Source of the DNA: Chitinophagaceae bacterium
GTDB lineage: Bacteria; Bacteroidota; Bacteroidia; Chitinophagales; Chitinophagaceae
Direction of reading: 5' to 3'
DNA length: 7,734 bases
NCBI GenBank assembly: GCA_016741945.1
Contig: JACVCQ010000100.1
Span: 1-7,734, forward strand
Shown: positions 1 through 6,314 of the stretch, piece after piece
Layout of the letters: the number at the start of each line of letters is the position of its first letter
How positions within the stretch are numbered: position 1 is the stretch's first letter
Notes under the pieces: generated by a model
The model's input: only the letters and a program-made list of their open reading frames with translations
Database searches by the model: none
What the model was told of the DNA's origin: nothing
Position numbers and translations under genes: made by a program

Positions 1-648
1 GATATATAAAATGGCATTGCCATTACTGGTAAGTTTGGGTGCAATGGCAAAACCATTAGAGCCACGTGTCTCAACATCTTGATTGACTACCGGTTGATAA
101 GCAGTTGCATTTTTATTACCACTGTAAAAATTGCGTACCTCTTCTAAAGCAATACCACCTGTTCTAGTAGCTGAAACACTGCCGTCAGTGAACATCAGAT
201 GAAACCAGGGTTCAAAACGGGTGAGTACTTTAGGTTTTGTCTGGGGATGTTTATATAAATAGTAATTGATACCATCTGCAAAAGCATTGAGTAGTTTTTT
301 AAACCAATCCGGACTATTGTGATAATCTTTAATGGCTTCAGCACTATCTACGATCAAGCGCATTTCCAGATCGGCATATAACATTCTTTCGCCATCGGCT
401 TCTGCCTGTCTTCCGAGTACTTCTAAATAATTTCTTTCTACACGCGAGAAGTTTTCTTCGCATTGTGCATAGAGCAAACCAAAAACAGCATCAGCATCTG
501 TTTTTCCATAGATATGCGGGATGCCCCAGGTATCTTTAATGATGGTTACTTGTTTAGCTTGTGCTTCCCATCGTTGTATTTCAGCGGGGGTAAAATTTTG
601 TGCAAATGAAAAAGAAGAAATAAGTAATAGGCAAAGCAGTAATCGCAT
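1..648 (-). CDS. Penicillin/acyl-homoserine-lactone acylase family protein (Ntn hydrolase), 3' part outside the window
   Basis: The first 216 codons of a gene that reads off the left edge without a stop. Residues 1-16 form a signal peptide (MRLLLCLLLISSFSFA, then QN), so the product is exported to the periplasm. What follows fits the alpha chain of penicillin-acylase-type Ntn hydrolases: a VTIIKDTWGIPHIYG strand-turn at 34-48, then an FGLLYAQCEENFSRVERNY helix (56-74) and a short Gly-rich link before RGSNGFAIAP at 195-204. In this family the precursor cuts itself just before a Ser-Asn pair, and that Ser becomes the nucleophile; here it would be Ser197 (codon 58-60). The GSNGFAIAP form is closer to aculeacin/AHL acylases than to penicillin G acylase, but substrate cannot be read from this part. 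The family is usually 700-800 residues, so most of the beta chain is missing. The start at 648 is chosen because it gives a complete signal peptide. Confidence 0.88.
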   Translation of the reverse strand, partial: MRLLLCLLLISSFSFAQNFTPAEIQRWEAQAKQVTIIKDTWGIPHIYGKTDADAVFGLLYAQCEENFSRVERNYLEVLGRQAEADGERMLYADLEMRLIVDSAEAIKDYHNSPDWFKKLLNAFADGINYYLYKHPQTKPKVLTRFEPWFHLMFTDGSVSATRTGGIALEEVRNFYSGNKNATAYQPVVNQDVETRGSNGFAIAPKLTSNGNAILYI

Positions 649-668
649 GGTATTGGTTTGAGGAATAC

Positions 669-676
669 CAAATATA
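669..676 (-). promoter_or_regulatory. Candidate Bacteroidota -7 element for the acylase gene
   Basis: Read on the minus strand this is TATATTTG, a full match to the Bacteroidota -7 consensus TAnnTTTG, placed 20 bp before the acylase start codon. No TTG is seen at the expected -33 distance, so only half of the promoter is supported. A short AT-rich leader without a Shine-Dalgarno sequence would follow. Confidence 0.4.
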
Positions 677-772
677 AAGAAGGTTTTTATGATTATGTTA
701 GTTGGGCGACTAATATGGGCAGATATCGGTGAATGTGATTTTTGGGTGTGTTTTTATGAGCCGCAGATTTTC

Positions 773-835
773 TCCGCTGGAGTCTCCAAAGGAGTTCTAG
801 GAACCTTTGGACATGATTTTCATGATTTGCGCGGA
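773..835. repeat. Nested inverted repeat, possible dispersed palindromic element
   Basis: A perfect 8-bp pair, TCCAAAGG at 785-792 and CCTTTGGA at 804-811, encloses a further TTC/GAA pair (795-797, 801-803). A looser outer pair, TCCGC at 773-777 and GCGGA at 831-835, frames it. Between the inner and outer right arms lies a 9-bp near-perfect direct repeat (catgatttt at 812-820, catgatttg at 821-829). There is no T-tract on either side, so it is not a typical terminator. The layout resembles short dispersed palindromic repeats of Bacteroidota genomes, but that assignment is inference. Confidence 0.45.
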
Positions 836-906
836 TAGATATTGCTGAGTATGTATTGAACACATTGCTCAAATTAGTAGAGCGAGCAACACGGGCTGTG
901 CAGCAA

Positions 907-969
907 AACTTGCAGCTTGTAGCTTGCGGCATGAAGCTCATAGCTCATAGCTCGCCGCTCACAGCTCAA
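907..969. repeat. Tandem array of nine 7-bp units overlapping a stop codon
   Basis: Nine consecutive 7-base units fit one register: 907, 914, 921, 928, 935, 942, 949, 956 and 963. Most begin AGCT and continue either TTGY-like (agcttgt, agcttgc) or TCRY-like (agctcat twice, agctcgc); two units are degenerate. AGCT is itself palindromic, so the transcript could fold in several ways, for example AGCTT at 921-925 with AAGCT at 934-938. The last unit contains the TGA stop (966-968) of the TIM-barrel gene. No spacer-like unique sequence lies between units. Confidence 0.7.
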
Positions 970-1871
970 TATCCCCACTGCTTCATCACTGCTAAATCCT
1001 GTCTTACACACTCAATTGGATCGATACCTTGATACGCTTCTTGCTCAATGATAAAATGCAAGGTTCCTCCTTTTGCTTTGCAGAGGTCTGTAATGGCTTT
1101 GGTGTTGGCTACACCCTTACCCAGAATGGTACTTTCAAAAGATTTGCCATCCGCTTTTTGAATTTCATCTTTTACATGCACTGATACAAACCGTCCAGGA
1201 TTATTATGAACTATTTCCAATGCATTGACACCGGTATGATAAAGATTACCCATATCCAATTGTTGTACTACTAAAGAGGGATCCGTATTTTTTAGGATGA
1301 TATCATACACCGTCATACCATTGAGCTTAGCAGTGAATTCAAAGTCGTGGTTATGATAGCCGAAACGCATGCCGGCAGATTTACATAGCTCTCCACTTTT
1401 ATTAAATACTTCCATATAAGCCAGCATTTCATCGAGCGTTTTTCTGAGGTCCGCATCTAACCATGGACTAATCACCAATTCTTGTCCTACTTCAGCTGCA
1501 TCTTCAACGGTATATTTCCATAAATCTGTGAATTCTTTTTTGCTGGCATCCCAATGTTGTTTTCCCATCACGGTATGTCCGCTGGGCATTTGCATACCCA
1601 AGTCAGCCAAGATCTTTTTAAATTCTTTAGCAGTGTATCCGTAAAATTTTCGGTTTACATAATTGGCATGTTCAACATAGCGATAGCCCATATCAGCCAA
1701 GGCTTTCAAGGTACCCAAAGGATCTTTGCGCATGGCCTCCCGAACCGAATACAGCTGAACACCTGTCAGCATCTTGGCATTACCGGATGCCAATAAAGAT
1801 TTAGGAAATAGTGCAATAGCTGCGGCAGCAAAACCTGTGGTTTTAAGGAAAGACCTTCTGGTTGAGTTCAT
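966..1871 (-). CDS. Tat-exported sugar phosphate isomerase/epimerase-like TIM barrel protein
   Basis: A 301-residue protein of the xylose isomerase-like/AP endonuclease 2 superfamily. The N-terminus carries a twin-arginine signal (STRRSFLK at 3-10, then an Ala-rich hydrophobic stretch to about residue 29, ending LLASG), so the folded protein should be exported by Tat. The barrel starts at LTGVQLYSVRE (35-45). Residues fitting the divalent metal site of the superfamily are in YHNHDFEF (172-179), QLDMGN with Asp206, SVHVKDE (230-236) and IIEQE (274-278). Close relatives in Bacteroidota are annotated sugar phosphate isomerase/epimerase or hydroxypyruvate isomerase-like; the actual substrate is unknown. 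Length is normal for the family. The gene starts 49 bp after the thioredoxin-like gene, and its stop codon lies in a 7-bp tandem array, so the 3' untranslated end is repetitive. Confidence 0.9.
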   Translation of the reverse strand: MNSTRRSFLKTTGFAAAAIALFPKSLLASGNAKMLTGVQLYSVREAMRKDPLGTLKALADMGYRYVEHANYVNRKFYGYTAKEFKKILADLGMQMPSGHTVMGKQHWDASKKEFTDLWKYTVEDAAEVGQELVISPWLDADLRKTLDEMLAYMEVFNKSGELCKSAGMRFGYHNHDFEFTAKLNGMTVYDIILKNTDPSLVVQQLDMGNLYHTGVNALEIVHNNPGRFVSVHVKDEIQKADGKSFESTILGKGVANTKAITDLCKAKGGTLHFIIEQEAYQGIDPIECVRQDLAVMKQWGY

Positions 1872-1889
1872 ACGGCAAAGTTTGAACTA

Positions 1890-1897
1890 TAAATATA
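1890..1897 (-). promoter_or_regulatory. Weak candidate -7 element for the TIM-barrel gene
   Basis: Minus-strand TATATTTA matches TAnnTTTG at all fixed positions except the last, 18 bp before the start codon, inside the 49-bp gap. No clear TTG is found at -33. Cotranscription with the upstream thioredoxin-like gene is equally possible. Confidence 0.25.
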
Positions 1898-1920
1898 AGG
1901 GCTATTATGAGAAATTGGTA

Positions 1921-3084
1921 TTACTTCAGTGAGTTCGTTAATACTTGAAATGATTCGGTATCAAAACCTGTGAATGAGCGAATGAGTTGATAGCTGCTGT
2001 CAAATAAATAGGATTTAGGAATGGCTTTCAGATCATACATCGCCATGAGTTGGTTAAATGATTGTTGGTTCACAATCAATTGATCCCAAGGCATCTGTTC
2101 ATATTGGAGTGCTTCTTGCCATTTTGTTTGATTGCCATCAATCGAAATATGATATATCTGCAATCCTTTTTTCTTTTTTTGTATATATAACTGTTTCAAA
2201 GCTGGAATCTCTTCTCTGCAAGGTTTACACCACCATGCCCAGAAAACAATTAAATGATAACGAGAAGTCTGCGAACCCAACTTAGTTATTTGGCCTTGCT
2301 GATCCAATAAAGGAACTGAATCGGGAAACAACTGATCATGTAACCGGCGATTTTTTGTAAAAGTTGTGAGGATCTGAAAACTGTTTGTCTGTCGTACTTT
2401 TTCATTGAACAAGCTACTCATAATATTCAGTTCATTATTTGTAAAATGTTCCTTGGTTTGTATTATTTGGTCGAATAATGCATAAGCGTAAGGATACTTG
2501 CGAATGATGGCTGTATTTCGTTTTAAATGTTTGGATGAACCGGTTGGATGATGATTTTCTTCGGATGTTATTTGAATGTTTTTATGAAGGATATCATTTT
2601 GCGGACTGATCGAATGTTGTGCAATGGGATTGTTTTTAAACTCATCCGGTAACATCTTTTTTCCTTCTTTAGGATCTATTGCTGAAATCCCCATATATAT
2701 AGGACTCATGCCCGCTTCTATGTAAAAGTTTATGAAAGAATAATGATGATTAAAAGGGTTCCAATAACCCAGTGGTCTTTTAATGATAATCTCTTTATTT
2801 ATTGCAGGGTGATAAGCATTATCTAATACAAAAACACTGTAAGTAGAGGAGAGATCGTGTTTTTTGGAGTCGATTAGAAACTCATTTTTTTCGCCTTTGA
2901 TTGTTATCGAGTCAATAATGATCTTAGATCTTGATTTTACGAGATACACTTTTTTCTGATTCAAATATGCAGCGCTCGCTTTATTTAAAATAAAGGAAAC
3001 AGAAATCAATTTTTTTTGATTTGCCTGTTTACAGGCGCTTAAACTTGCACAGAAAAGTAGGTACGCGAAGAACAATTTTCTCAT
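1921..3084 (-). CDS. TlpA-like thioredoxin-domain lipoprotein
   Basis: A 387-residue envelope protein, probably anchored in a membrane facing the periplasm. The start is placed at 3084, because there a lipoprotein signal begins directly (MRKLFFAYLLFCASLSAC, lipobox LSAC, lipidated Cys18). The frame stays open upstream to an ATG at 3186, but that would bury the signal 34 residues inside. Residues about 20-130 look like the beta-rich N-terminal domain often fused to such proteins (DUF4369-like, including IIIDSITIKGE). About 250-387 is a TlpA/AhpC-TSA-type thioredoxin fold with WWCKPC (Cys286 and Cys289) and the cis-Pro of AIPKSYLFD (Pro356). The known family role is thiol-disulfide exchange with exported proteins, for example in cytochrome c maturation; the partner here is unknown. 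It follows the nucleoid-protein gene after 110 bp. Confidence 0.85.
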   Translation of the reverse strand: MRKLFFAYLLFCASLSACKQANQKKLISVSFILNKASAAYLNQKKVYLVKSRSKIIIDSITIKGEKNEFLIDSKKHDLSSTYSVFVLDNAYHPAINKEIIIKRPLGYWNPFNHHYSFINFYIEAGMSPIYMGISAIDPKEGKKMLPDEFKNNPIAQHSISPQNDILHKNIQITSEENHHPTGSSKHLKRNTAIIRKYPYAYALFDQIIQTKEHFTNNELNIMSSLFNEKVRQTNSFQILTTFTKNRRLHDQLFPDSVPLLDQQGQITKLGSQTSRYHLIVFWAWWCKPCREEIPALKQLYIQKKKKGLQIYHISIDGNQTKWQEALQYEQMPWDQLIVNQQSFNQLMAMYDLKAIPKSYLFDSSYQLIRSFTGFDTESFQVLTNSLK

Positions 3085-3122
3085 GAACAGTTGTTTTACA
3101 TTTATATCTATTACACTTAGAT

Positions 3123-3154
3123 TCAATATAACAGCTATTCCATACAAATACAAA
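3123..3154 (-). promoter_or_regulatory. Candidate Bacteroidota promoter for the thioredoxin-like lipoprotein gene
   Basis: On the minus strand TTTG (3151-3154) is followed after exactly 20 bp by TATATTGA (3123-3130), close to the -33 TTG and -7 TAnnTTTG arrangement. It lies 38 bp before the start at 3084 and inside the longer reading frame that opens at 3186, which supports the shorter start. The last two bases of the -7 box deviate from consensus. Confidence 0.35.
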
Positions 3155-3194
3155 GAGTTTTCCAACTCGATAATGTAAATAATCAATGCATGTA

Positions 3195-4238
3195 TCAGCT
3201 TTCTTCGTCAAAGTATATTTTATAAAAATGCTTCCCACTCATTTCATCATACCCCTTCTCAATCAAATCTCTTCGTCCATGAATATAAATGTGAAAGTTC
3301 TTATCTAGTTTTAAGACGCTTTTGAATATGCGTTGTTGTTTTTTTACTGCTGCTAAATGAATATCAAAACTATCTTCGATGTTTACCTGTCTGGCTACTT
3401 CGTATTGTTGTTTGTATTGTGTAAAGCTGTCGATGACTTCAGGATGGTGTAAGACTTCTGTAGCAAATTCATTCAGATCAAAAGATTCTTTGGTGCTGAA
3501 ATATTCGATGCTCTTATTCAAATAATCAATTTGATCTGCTTTGTTTACTTCAAATTTTTCATGCAGCTCATTACTGATGAAGAGTTTGCACATGCCCAAA
3601 GCAGCATCGGTATGATGATAACTATTGGATGTTCTGCTCACTTGTAAGAAATCTTGTACCCAATATTGGGTGTCTTGTTTGTTGGTATTGTCTACTACAC
3701 AAACTATATAACCTTCTTCTTTGTTTTTTTTGAAGATCAAACAACCCTTATCCAGTTTGTTGATATTTACGCCGTCTTCAGCAATCACTTCCCAACTTTG
3801 TCCGTGTGGAAATACTTTGAGGAAGGTCTCTTTGGTTTCACTTTTGAATAAACCAATAGCATCAATATACTCTGTGCCGAATGGAAGTTGACTAAAACGG
3901 GCAACATACAATTCTCCTTCTTTTACCCTGGCATGTGTACTCTTGTTATATAGAAACGAAGCGAGTAGAGCAGACTGTGATACAAAGCTTTTCGGGTTCT
4001 CGAAAATACCTGTTACATATTGATATACTTCATTCAGTTCTAAGCTACTTAAATGTGTAAACTGGTATTGTTCATGTTCATTGAAGGGCGATAAAAAATA
4101 TTTTGTCAACATTCCTCTTACGATCTCATCATTCAGGGTAAGCGGATTGGTAGATAATTTCAGCTCTTCGCCACGAGTAGGGTTCCCGACTTTATGAATG
4201 ATCACCTGTTCTAATTGAACATCGTTAATATTGGTCAT
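3195..4238 (-). CDS. Nucleoid-associated protein (37-kDa NdpA/YejK family)
   Basis: A cytoplasmic protein of 347 residues, the usual size for this family. It has no signal peptide or membrane segment. The most telling part is the C-terminus, residues 303-343 (RIFKSVLKLDKNFHIYIHG, then a charged RRDLIEKGYD turn and HFYKIYF), which is characteristic of the family as found in Bacteroidota. The N-terminus also fits: QVIIHKVGNP at 11-20 and a helical region with an LASFLY motif near 92-97. E. coli YejK is known to associate with the nucleoid; the molecular role of the family is poorly defined. The start at 4238 follows an intrinsic terminator by about 32 bp, so the gene probably has its own promoter in that short space or is controlled by read-through. 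I see no Shine-Dalgarno sequence and no convincing -7 box. Confidence 0.88.
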   Translation of the reverse strand: MTNINDVQLEQVIIHKVGNPTRGEELKLSTNPLTLNDEIVRGMLTKYFLSPFNEHEQYQFTHLSSLELNEVYQYVTGIFENPKSFVSQSALLASFLYNKSTHARVKEGELYVARFSQLPFGTEYIDAIGLFKSETKETFLKVFPHGQSWEVIAEDGVNINKLDKGCLIFKKNKEEGYIVCVVDNTNKQDTQYWVQDFLQVSRTSNSYHHTDAALGMCKLFISNELHEKFEVNKADQIDYLNKSIEYFSTKESFDLNEFATEVLHHPEVIDSFTQYKQQYEVARQVNIEDSFDIHLAAVKKQQRIFKSVLKLDKNFHIYIHGRRDLIEKGYDEMSGKHFYKIYFDEES

Positions 4239-4534
4239 GCTGCAAAATAACGGTTCTCAAATTTGTAAAATAAAAAACCTTTGCTGGAAAAAATCCTGCA
4301 AAGGTTGAGTAGCGTTTGGTTTTTCTATTCGGATATTTCCTGTTTTACTTACACTACATGAGTTAACAGGTTACTTGGATTTTCTTAAGATGTTTGGATT
4401 CTAAAATAATTCCGTTTGGAAGTAATTTTATGGTATAAAGAAACCACTAAAAGAATTCAAGAACAATAGTGATGCTTGTTAAATCTTTGTAGCAATATCA
4501 CTACATCCATACGGTGTTTTCAACTATATCCAAG
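4239..4534. other. 296-bp intergenic region holding a terminator and otherwise unassigned sequence
   Basis: The region separates the broken DUF4468-like gene from the nucleoid-protein gene. Apart from the intrinsic terminator at 4271-4306, about 225 bp (4307-4534) show no reading frame, no tRNA-like fold and no recognisable repeat. This could be a long 3' untranslated region of the broken gene, or it could hold a small RNA that ends at the terminator; no TAnnTTTG box was found on the minus strand to favour the second. Confidence 0.5.
4271..4306 (-). terminator. Intrinsic terminator, minus strand
   Basis: On the minus strand AACCTTTGC (4306-4298) pairs perfectly with GCAAAGGTT (4284-4276). 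After a single mismatch the helix continues with GGA/TCC around an A/T-only loop, for 12 pairs in total. The 3' arm runs directly into a T-tract with TTTTTTATTTT character (about 4277-4267). The other strand has an A-tract before the stem and no T-tract after it, so it is directional. Confidence 0.85.
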
Positions 4535-5128
4535 CTATTCCGATGTGAGATTCCCGTATCGAATATTGCGATCTAAATCATCATGTACCTTTCTGACACT
4601 ATTTATGTCCTGTGGTATGATATATTGTTGAACATGAGCTAACCCATTAATCTGCACACTGTTATACGTTTCCAAGTCGAATTGTGGAGGGCGCATATTA
4701 TTCGTATTAATATTTGTAGTAAAGCATTTTAGGTCGGTAAGCCTGCTTTCAAAAGCACTATCTGTAAAATGTACGGTAAGTGTATACATTATAAAAGTCT
4801 GTTCCATATTCAATCCCGATAAATCTTCTACAGGATACATGATATAAAAACCATACTTACATGAGATATTGCGCATTCTTTTATCCTCATACAAATAGAC
4901 GGGTTTCCCTTTTTTGCTGATATGAAAATGGTCTTCAAATTTTGAGGTAGCGTATTGATACAATAACCAGTTTTTGGTTCGTTTGTACATTTCTGATTTA
5001 GGTAAGGTAACAGAAGAAATATTTGAAAAAACTATTTTTCCTTAAACATAATCAAAAGGAAACAGATTTTGAGAAAAAGAAGTTTTTATCAGTAATATAC
5101 CTACAAGCCAAAACAAGGAATATTTCAT
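4535..5128 (-). pseudogene. DUF4468-like secreted protein gene interrupted by one in-frame TAA
   Basis: The longest open frame here (4535-4990, 151 codons from MYKRTKNWLLYQY) is only the 3' part. Reading upstream in the same frame gives KSE, then GKIVFSNISSVTLP, then a TAA at 5042-5044, then 28 codons beginning at an ATG at 5126-5128. Those 28 codons encode a clean signal peptide, MKYSLFWLVGILLIKTSFSQ, followed by NLFPFDYV. Rejoined, the 197-codon frame has the layout of DUF4468 proteins of Bacteroidota: signal peptide, short FP...GKI.F strand, a K.E.Y.R.K.WL helix, a strand-rich core with FIMYTLTVHFTDS (66-78 of the 151-residue part), and a final helix. The function of that TBP-like-fold domain is unknown. 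Either the gene was recently inactivated by a nonsense change, or the base is a sequencing error, or an internal start gives an unexported product. Family assignment is from memory of the pattern, moderately sure. Confidence 0.68.
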
Positions 5129-5137
5129 AAATATCAA

Positions 5138-5147
5138 TTGGCGCCAA
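5138..5147. promoter_or_regulatory. Perfect 10-bp palindrome TTGGCGCCAA upstream of the broken gene
   Basis: A GC-rich perfect palindrome in a very AT-rich 81-bp gap, 9 bp before the ATG at 5126-5128. It has no loop and no T-tract, so it is more like a protein-binding site than a terminator. No matching regulator is known to me for this sequence. Confidence 0.3.
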
Positions 5148-5209
5148 GTTAAATAAAACAGTCTATTAAATCTAACTCAAAGTGCGTATTCAAATTCTTT
5201 ATGATCAAT

Positions 5210-5719
5210 TTAATGCGGCAATCGATCCCTCATATAGCCGTACACCCAAGTACCTGTAATAGCGCTTAATAAAACAATGATCATCACCGTAATTCCCATA
5301 CCTATCTGAGCAAAAATGGGTCCCGGACAAGCACCTGTCAAAGCCCAGCCTAAGCCAAAAATCAGCCCGCCAATGATTTGTCCTTTATTGAATTTTTTAG
5401 GGGTAAAGTGGATCTCTTCTCCATGGATGGTTTTTACTTTGAATTTTTTAATGAGTGCAATGGAAATAGCACCTACCACTACTGCAGTCCCTATCACTCC
5501 ATACATATGAAAGCTTTGAAAGCGAAACATTTCTTGCATTCTGAACCATGATATGATTTCAGCTTTTACAAATACAATTCCAAATAATATGCCCACTGCG
5601 AGGTATTTAAAATTGTACCACCAGGGATGCTGTTGTGTAGATTCATTGATACAAACCGTATCTAATGAGCGAACTTCAAAGTCGGTTAGTATTTCTTGAG
5701 TATTTTTTTCGGCAGACAT
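5210..5719 (-). CDS. YeeE/YedE family (DUF6691-like) membrane protein, C-terminal half of a split thiosulfate transporter
   Basis: A 169-residue inner-membrane protein. After a soluble N-terminus of about 35 residues there are hydrophobic segments at about 37-54, 71-90, 113-131 and 138-160. The family signature is NKGQIIGGLIFGLGWALTGACPGP (within 111-134), with the conserved Cys131 in GACPGP. In single-chain YeeE/TsuA transporters, conserved cysteines line the path and relay thiosulfate across the membrane; this chain supplies the second of the two repeat halves. The start is 11 bp after the stop of the first half, and the two are surely cotranscribed and probably act as a heteromer. The start at 5719 is kept as it is preceded by an AAAAGA stretch and the polar extension is plausible, but an in-frame later Met cannot be excluded. 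No terminator was found after the stop. Confidence 0.88.
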   Translation of the reverse strand: MSAEKNTQEILTDFEVRSLDTVCINESTQQHPWWYNFKYLAVGILFGIVFVKAEIISWFRMQEMFRFQSFHMYGVIGTAVVVGAISIALIKKFKVKTIHGEEIHFTPKKFNKGQIIGGLIFGLGWALTGACPGPIFAQIGMGITVMIIVLLSAITGTWVYGYMRDRLPH

Positions 5720-5730
5720 GTCTTTTCAAT

Positions 5731-6294
5731 TTATAATTTCATAATGAAAGGGAGGATCAGATTGGCCATGAGAAATCCACCGGCCATAAAACAACAAGTA
5801 GCTATCAATGATGGCCATTGGAGATTACTTAATCCCATAATAGCATGACCACTGGTACATCCACCCGCATAACGTGAGCCAAAACCTACCAGAAAACCAC
5901 CAGCTACCATCATAACCATTCCTCTGGCTGTAAACAAAGCATCCCATGATACCAATTGTTTAGGTACCATACTCGTATAATCATTGATGCCATAAGTATT
6001 CAACTCTTTCATTAGATCAGGATTTACAACAACCGGATTAGGATCAGGTAGCCCGAATGCTGCAATAAATGCTCCCATCAATATGCCTCCGACAAAAAAT
6101 AAATTCCAACTTTCTTTTTTCCAATCATACTTAAAGAAATTAATATTGGAGGGGAAGCAAGCAGCACAAGCATGTCGCAAGTTGGCCGAAATTCCAAAAT
6201 GTTTGTTACCCAGGATCAATAATGTGGGTACAATCAATCCGATTAAAACACCGGCTACATACCAAGGCCAAGGTTGTTGTAAAAATTCTTTCAT
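5731..6294 (-). CDS. YeeE/YedE family membrane protein, N-terminal half of a split thiosulfate transporter
   Basis: A 187-residue inner-membrane protein with hydrophobic segments at about 11-29, 63-82, 124-142 and 160-184. The signature is GFGSRYAGGCTSGHAIMGL (137-155) with the conserved Cys146 of GGCTSGH; two further cysteines sit in LRHACAACFP (39-48). These match the first repeat of YeeE/TsuA proteins, which import thiosulfate for cysteine synthesis. Standard single-chain members are roughly 330-400 residues, so this and the next gene together make one transporter's length. It follows tsdA after 69 bp, and that gap contains a Crp/Fnr-like repeat and a second palindrome, suggesting a promoter of its own besides read-through from tsdA. 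No Shine-Dalgarno sequence is present. Thiosulfate as substrate is inferred from the family and from tsdA next door. Confidence 0.9.
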   Translation of the reverse strand: MKEFLQQPWPWYVAGVLIGLIVPTLLILGNKHFGISANLRHACAACFPSNINFFKYDWKKESWNLFFVGGILMGAFIAAFGLPDPNPVVVNPDLMKELNTYGINDYTSMVPKQLVSWDALFTARGMVMMVAGGFLVGFGSRYAGGCTSGHAIMGLSNLQWPSLIATCCFMAGGFLMANLILPFIMKL

Positions 6295-6299
6295 GGGTT

Positions 6300-6313
6300 A
6301 ACTTAATTAAGTT
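6300..6313. promoter_or_regulatory. Perfect 14-bp palindrome just ahead of the first YeeE gene
   Basis: AACTTAATTAAGTT is its own reverse complement over all 14 bases. It ends 5 bp before the start codon at 6294 and overlaps the place where transcription would start from the nearby -7 candidate. That is a position typical of repressor binding, but the binding protein is unknown and an AT-rich palindrome of this size can arise by chance. Confidence 0.35.
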
Positions 6314-6314
6314 G

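Larger units (their letters stand above)
649..965. other. 317-bp intergenic region with repeats, no supported gene
   Basis: The region lies between the end of the TIM-barrel gene and the start of the acylase gene. It holds, from right to left, a 7-bp tandem array (907-969), a 6-bp stem-loop (TTGCTC at 865-870 with GAGCAA at 884-889), a nested inverted repeat (773-835) and a candidate -7 element (669-676). An 82-codon minus-strand frame spans 693-941, but it runs through these repeats, has no signal peptide or recognisable domain, and is not called. No convincing terminator with a T-tract was seen. Confidence 0.6.

Noticed and set aside
693..941. 82-codon minus-strand reading frame in the intergenic region
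   Set aside because: It runs through the inverted repeat and the 7-bp array, has no recognisable domain or signal, and its composition follows the repeats.
907..969. CRISPR-like array
   Set aside because: The units are 7 bp and directly adjacent; there are no spacers and no cas genes.
3085..3186. Longer start (ATG at 3186) for the thioredoxin-like lipoprotein
   Set aside because: It would put 34 residues before a complete lipoprotein signal, and a candidate promoter lies inside this stretch.
3029..3238. 69-codon minus-strand frame across the end of the nucleoid-protein gene
   Set aside because: It overlaps two well-supported genes in another frame and shows no family features.
4276..4306. 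Bidirectional terminator
   Set aside because: On the plus strand the stem is followed by GAGTAGCG rather than a T-tract, and no plus-strand gene is present.
5027..5056. Promoter-like TTTG-N18-TAGTTTTT ahead of the Met at 4990
   Set aside because: It falls inside the signal-peptide-containing frame of the broken gene, and the -7 box is imperfect; coding sequence explains it better.
5129..5209. Promoter for the broken gene (TAGATTTA with an upstream TTTG)
   Set aside because: The spacing between the boxes is only 16 bp and the -7 box is imperfect, so the match is not convincing.
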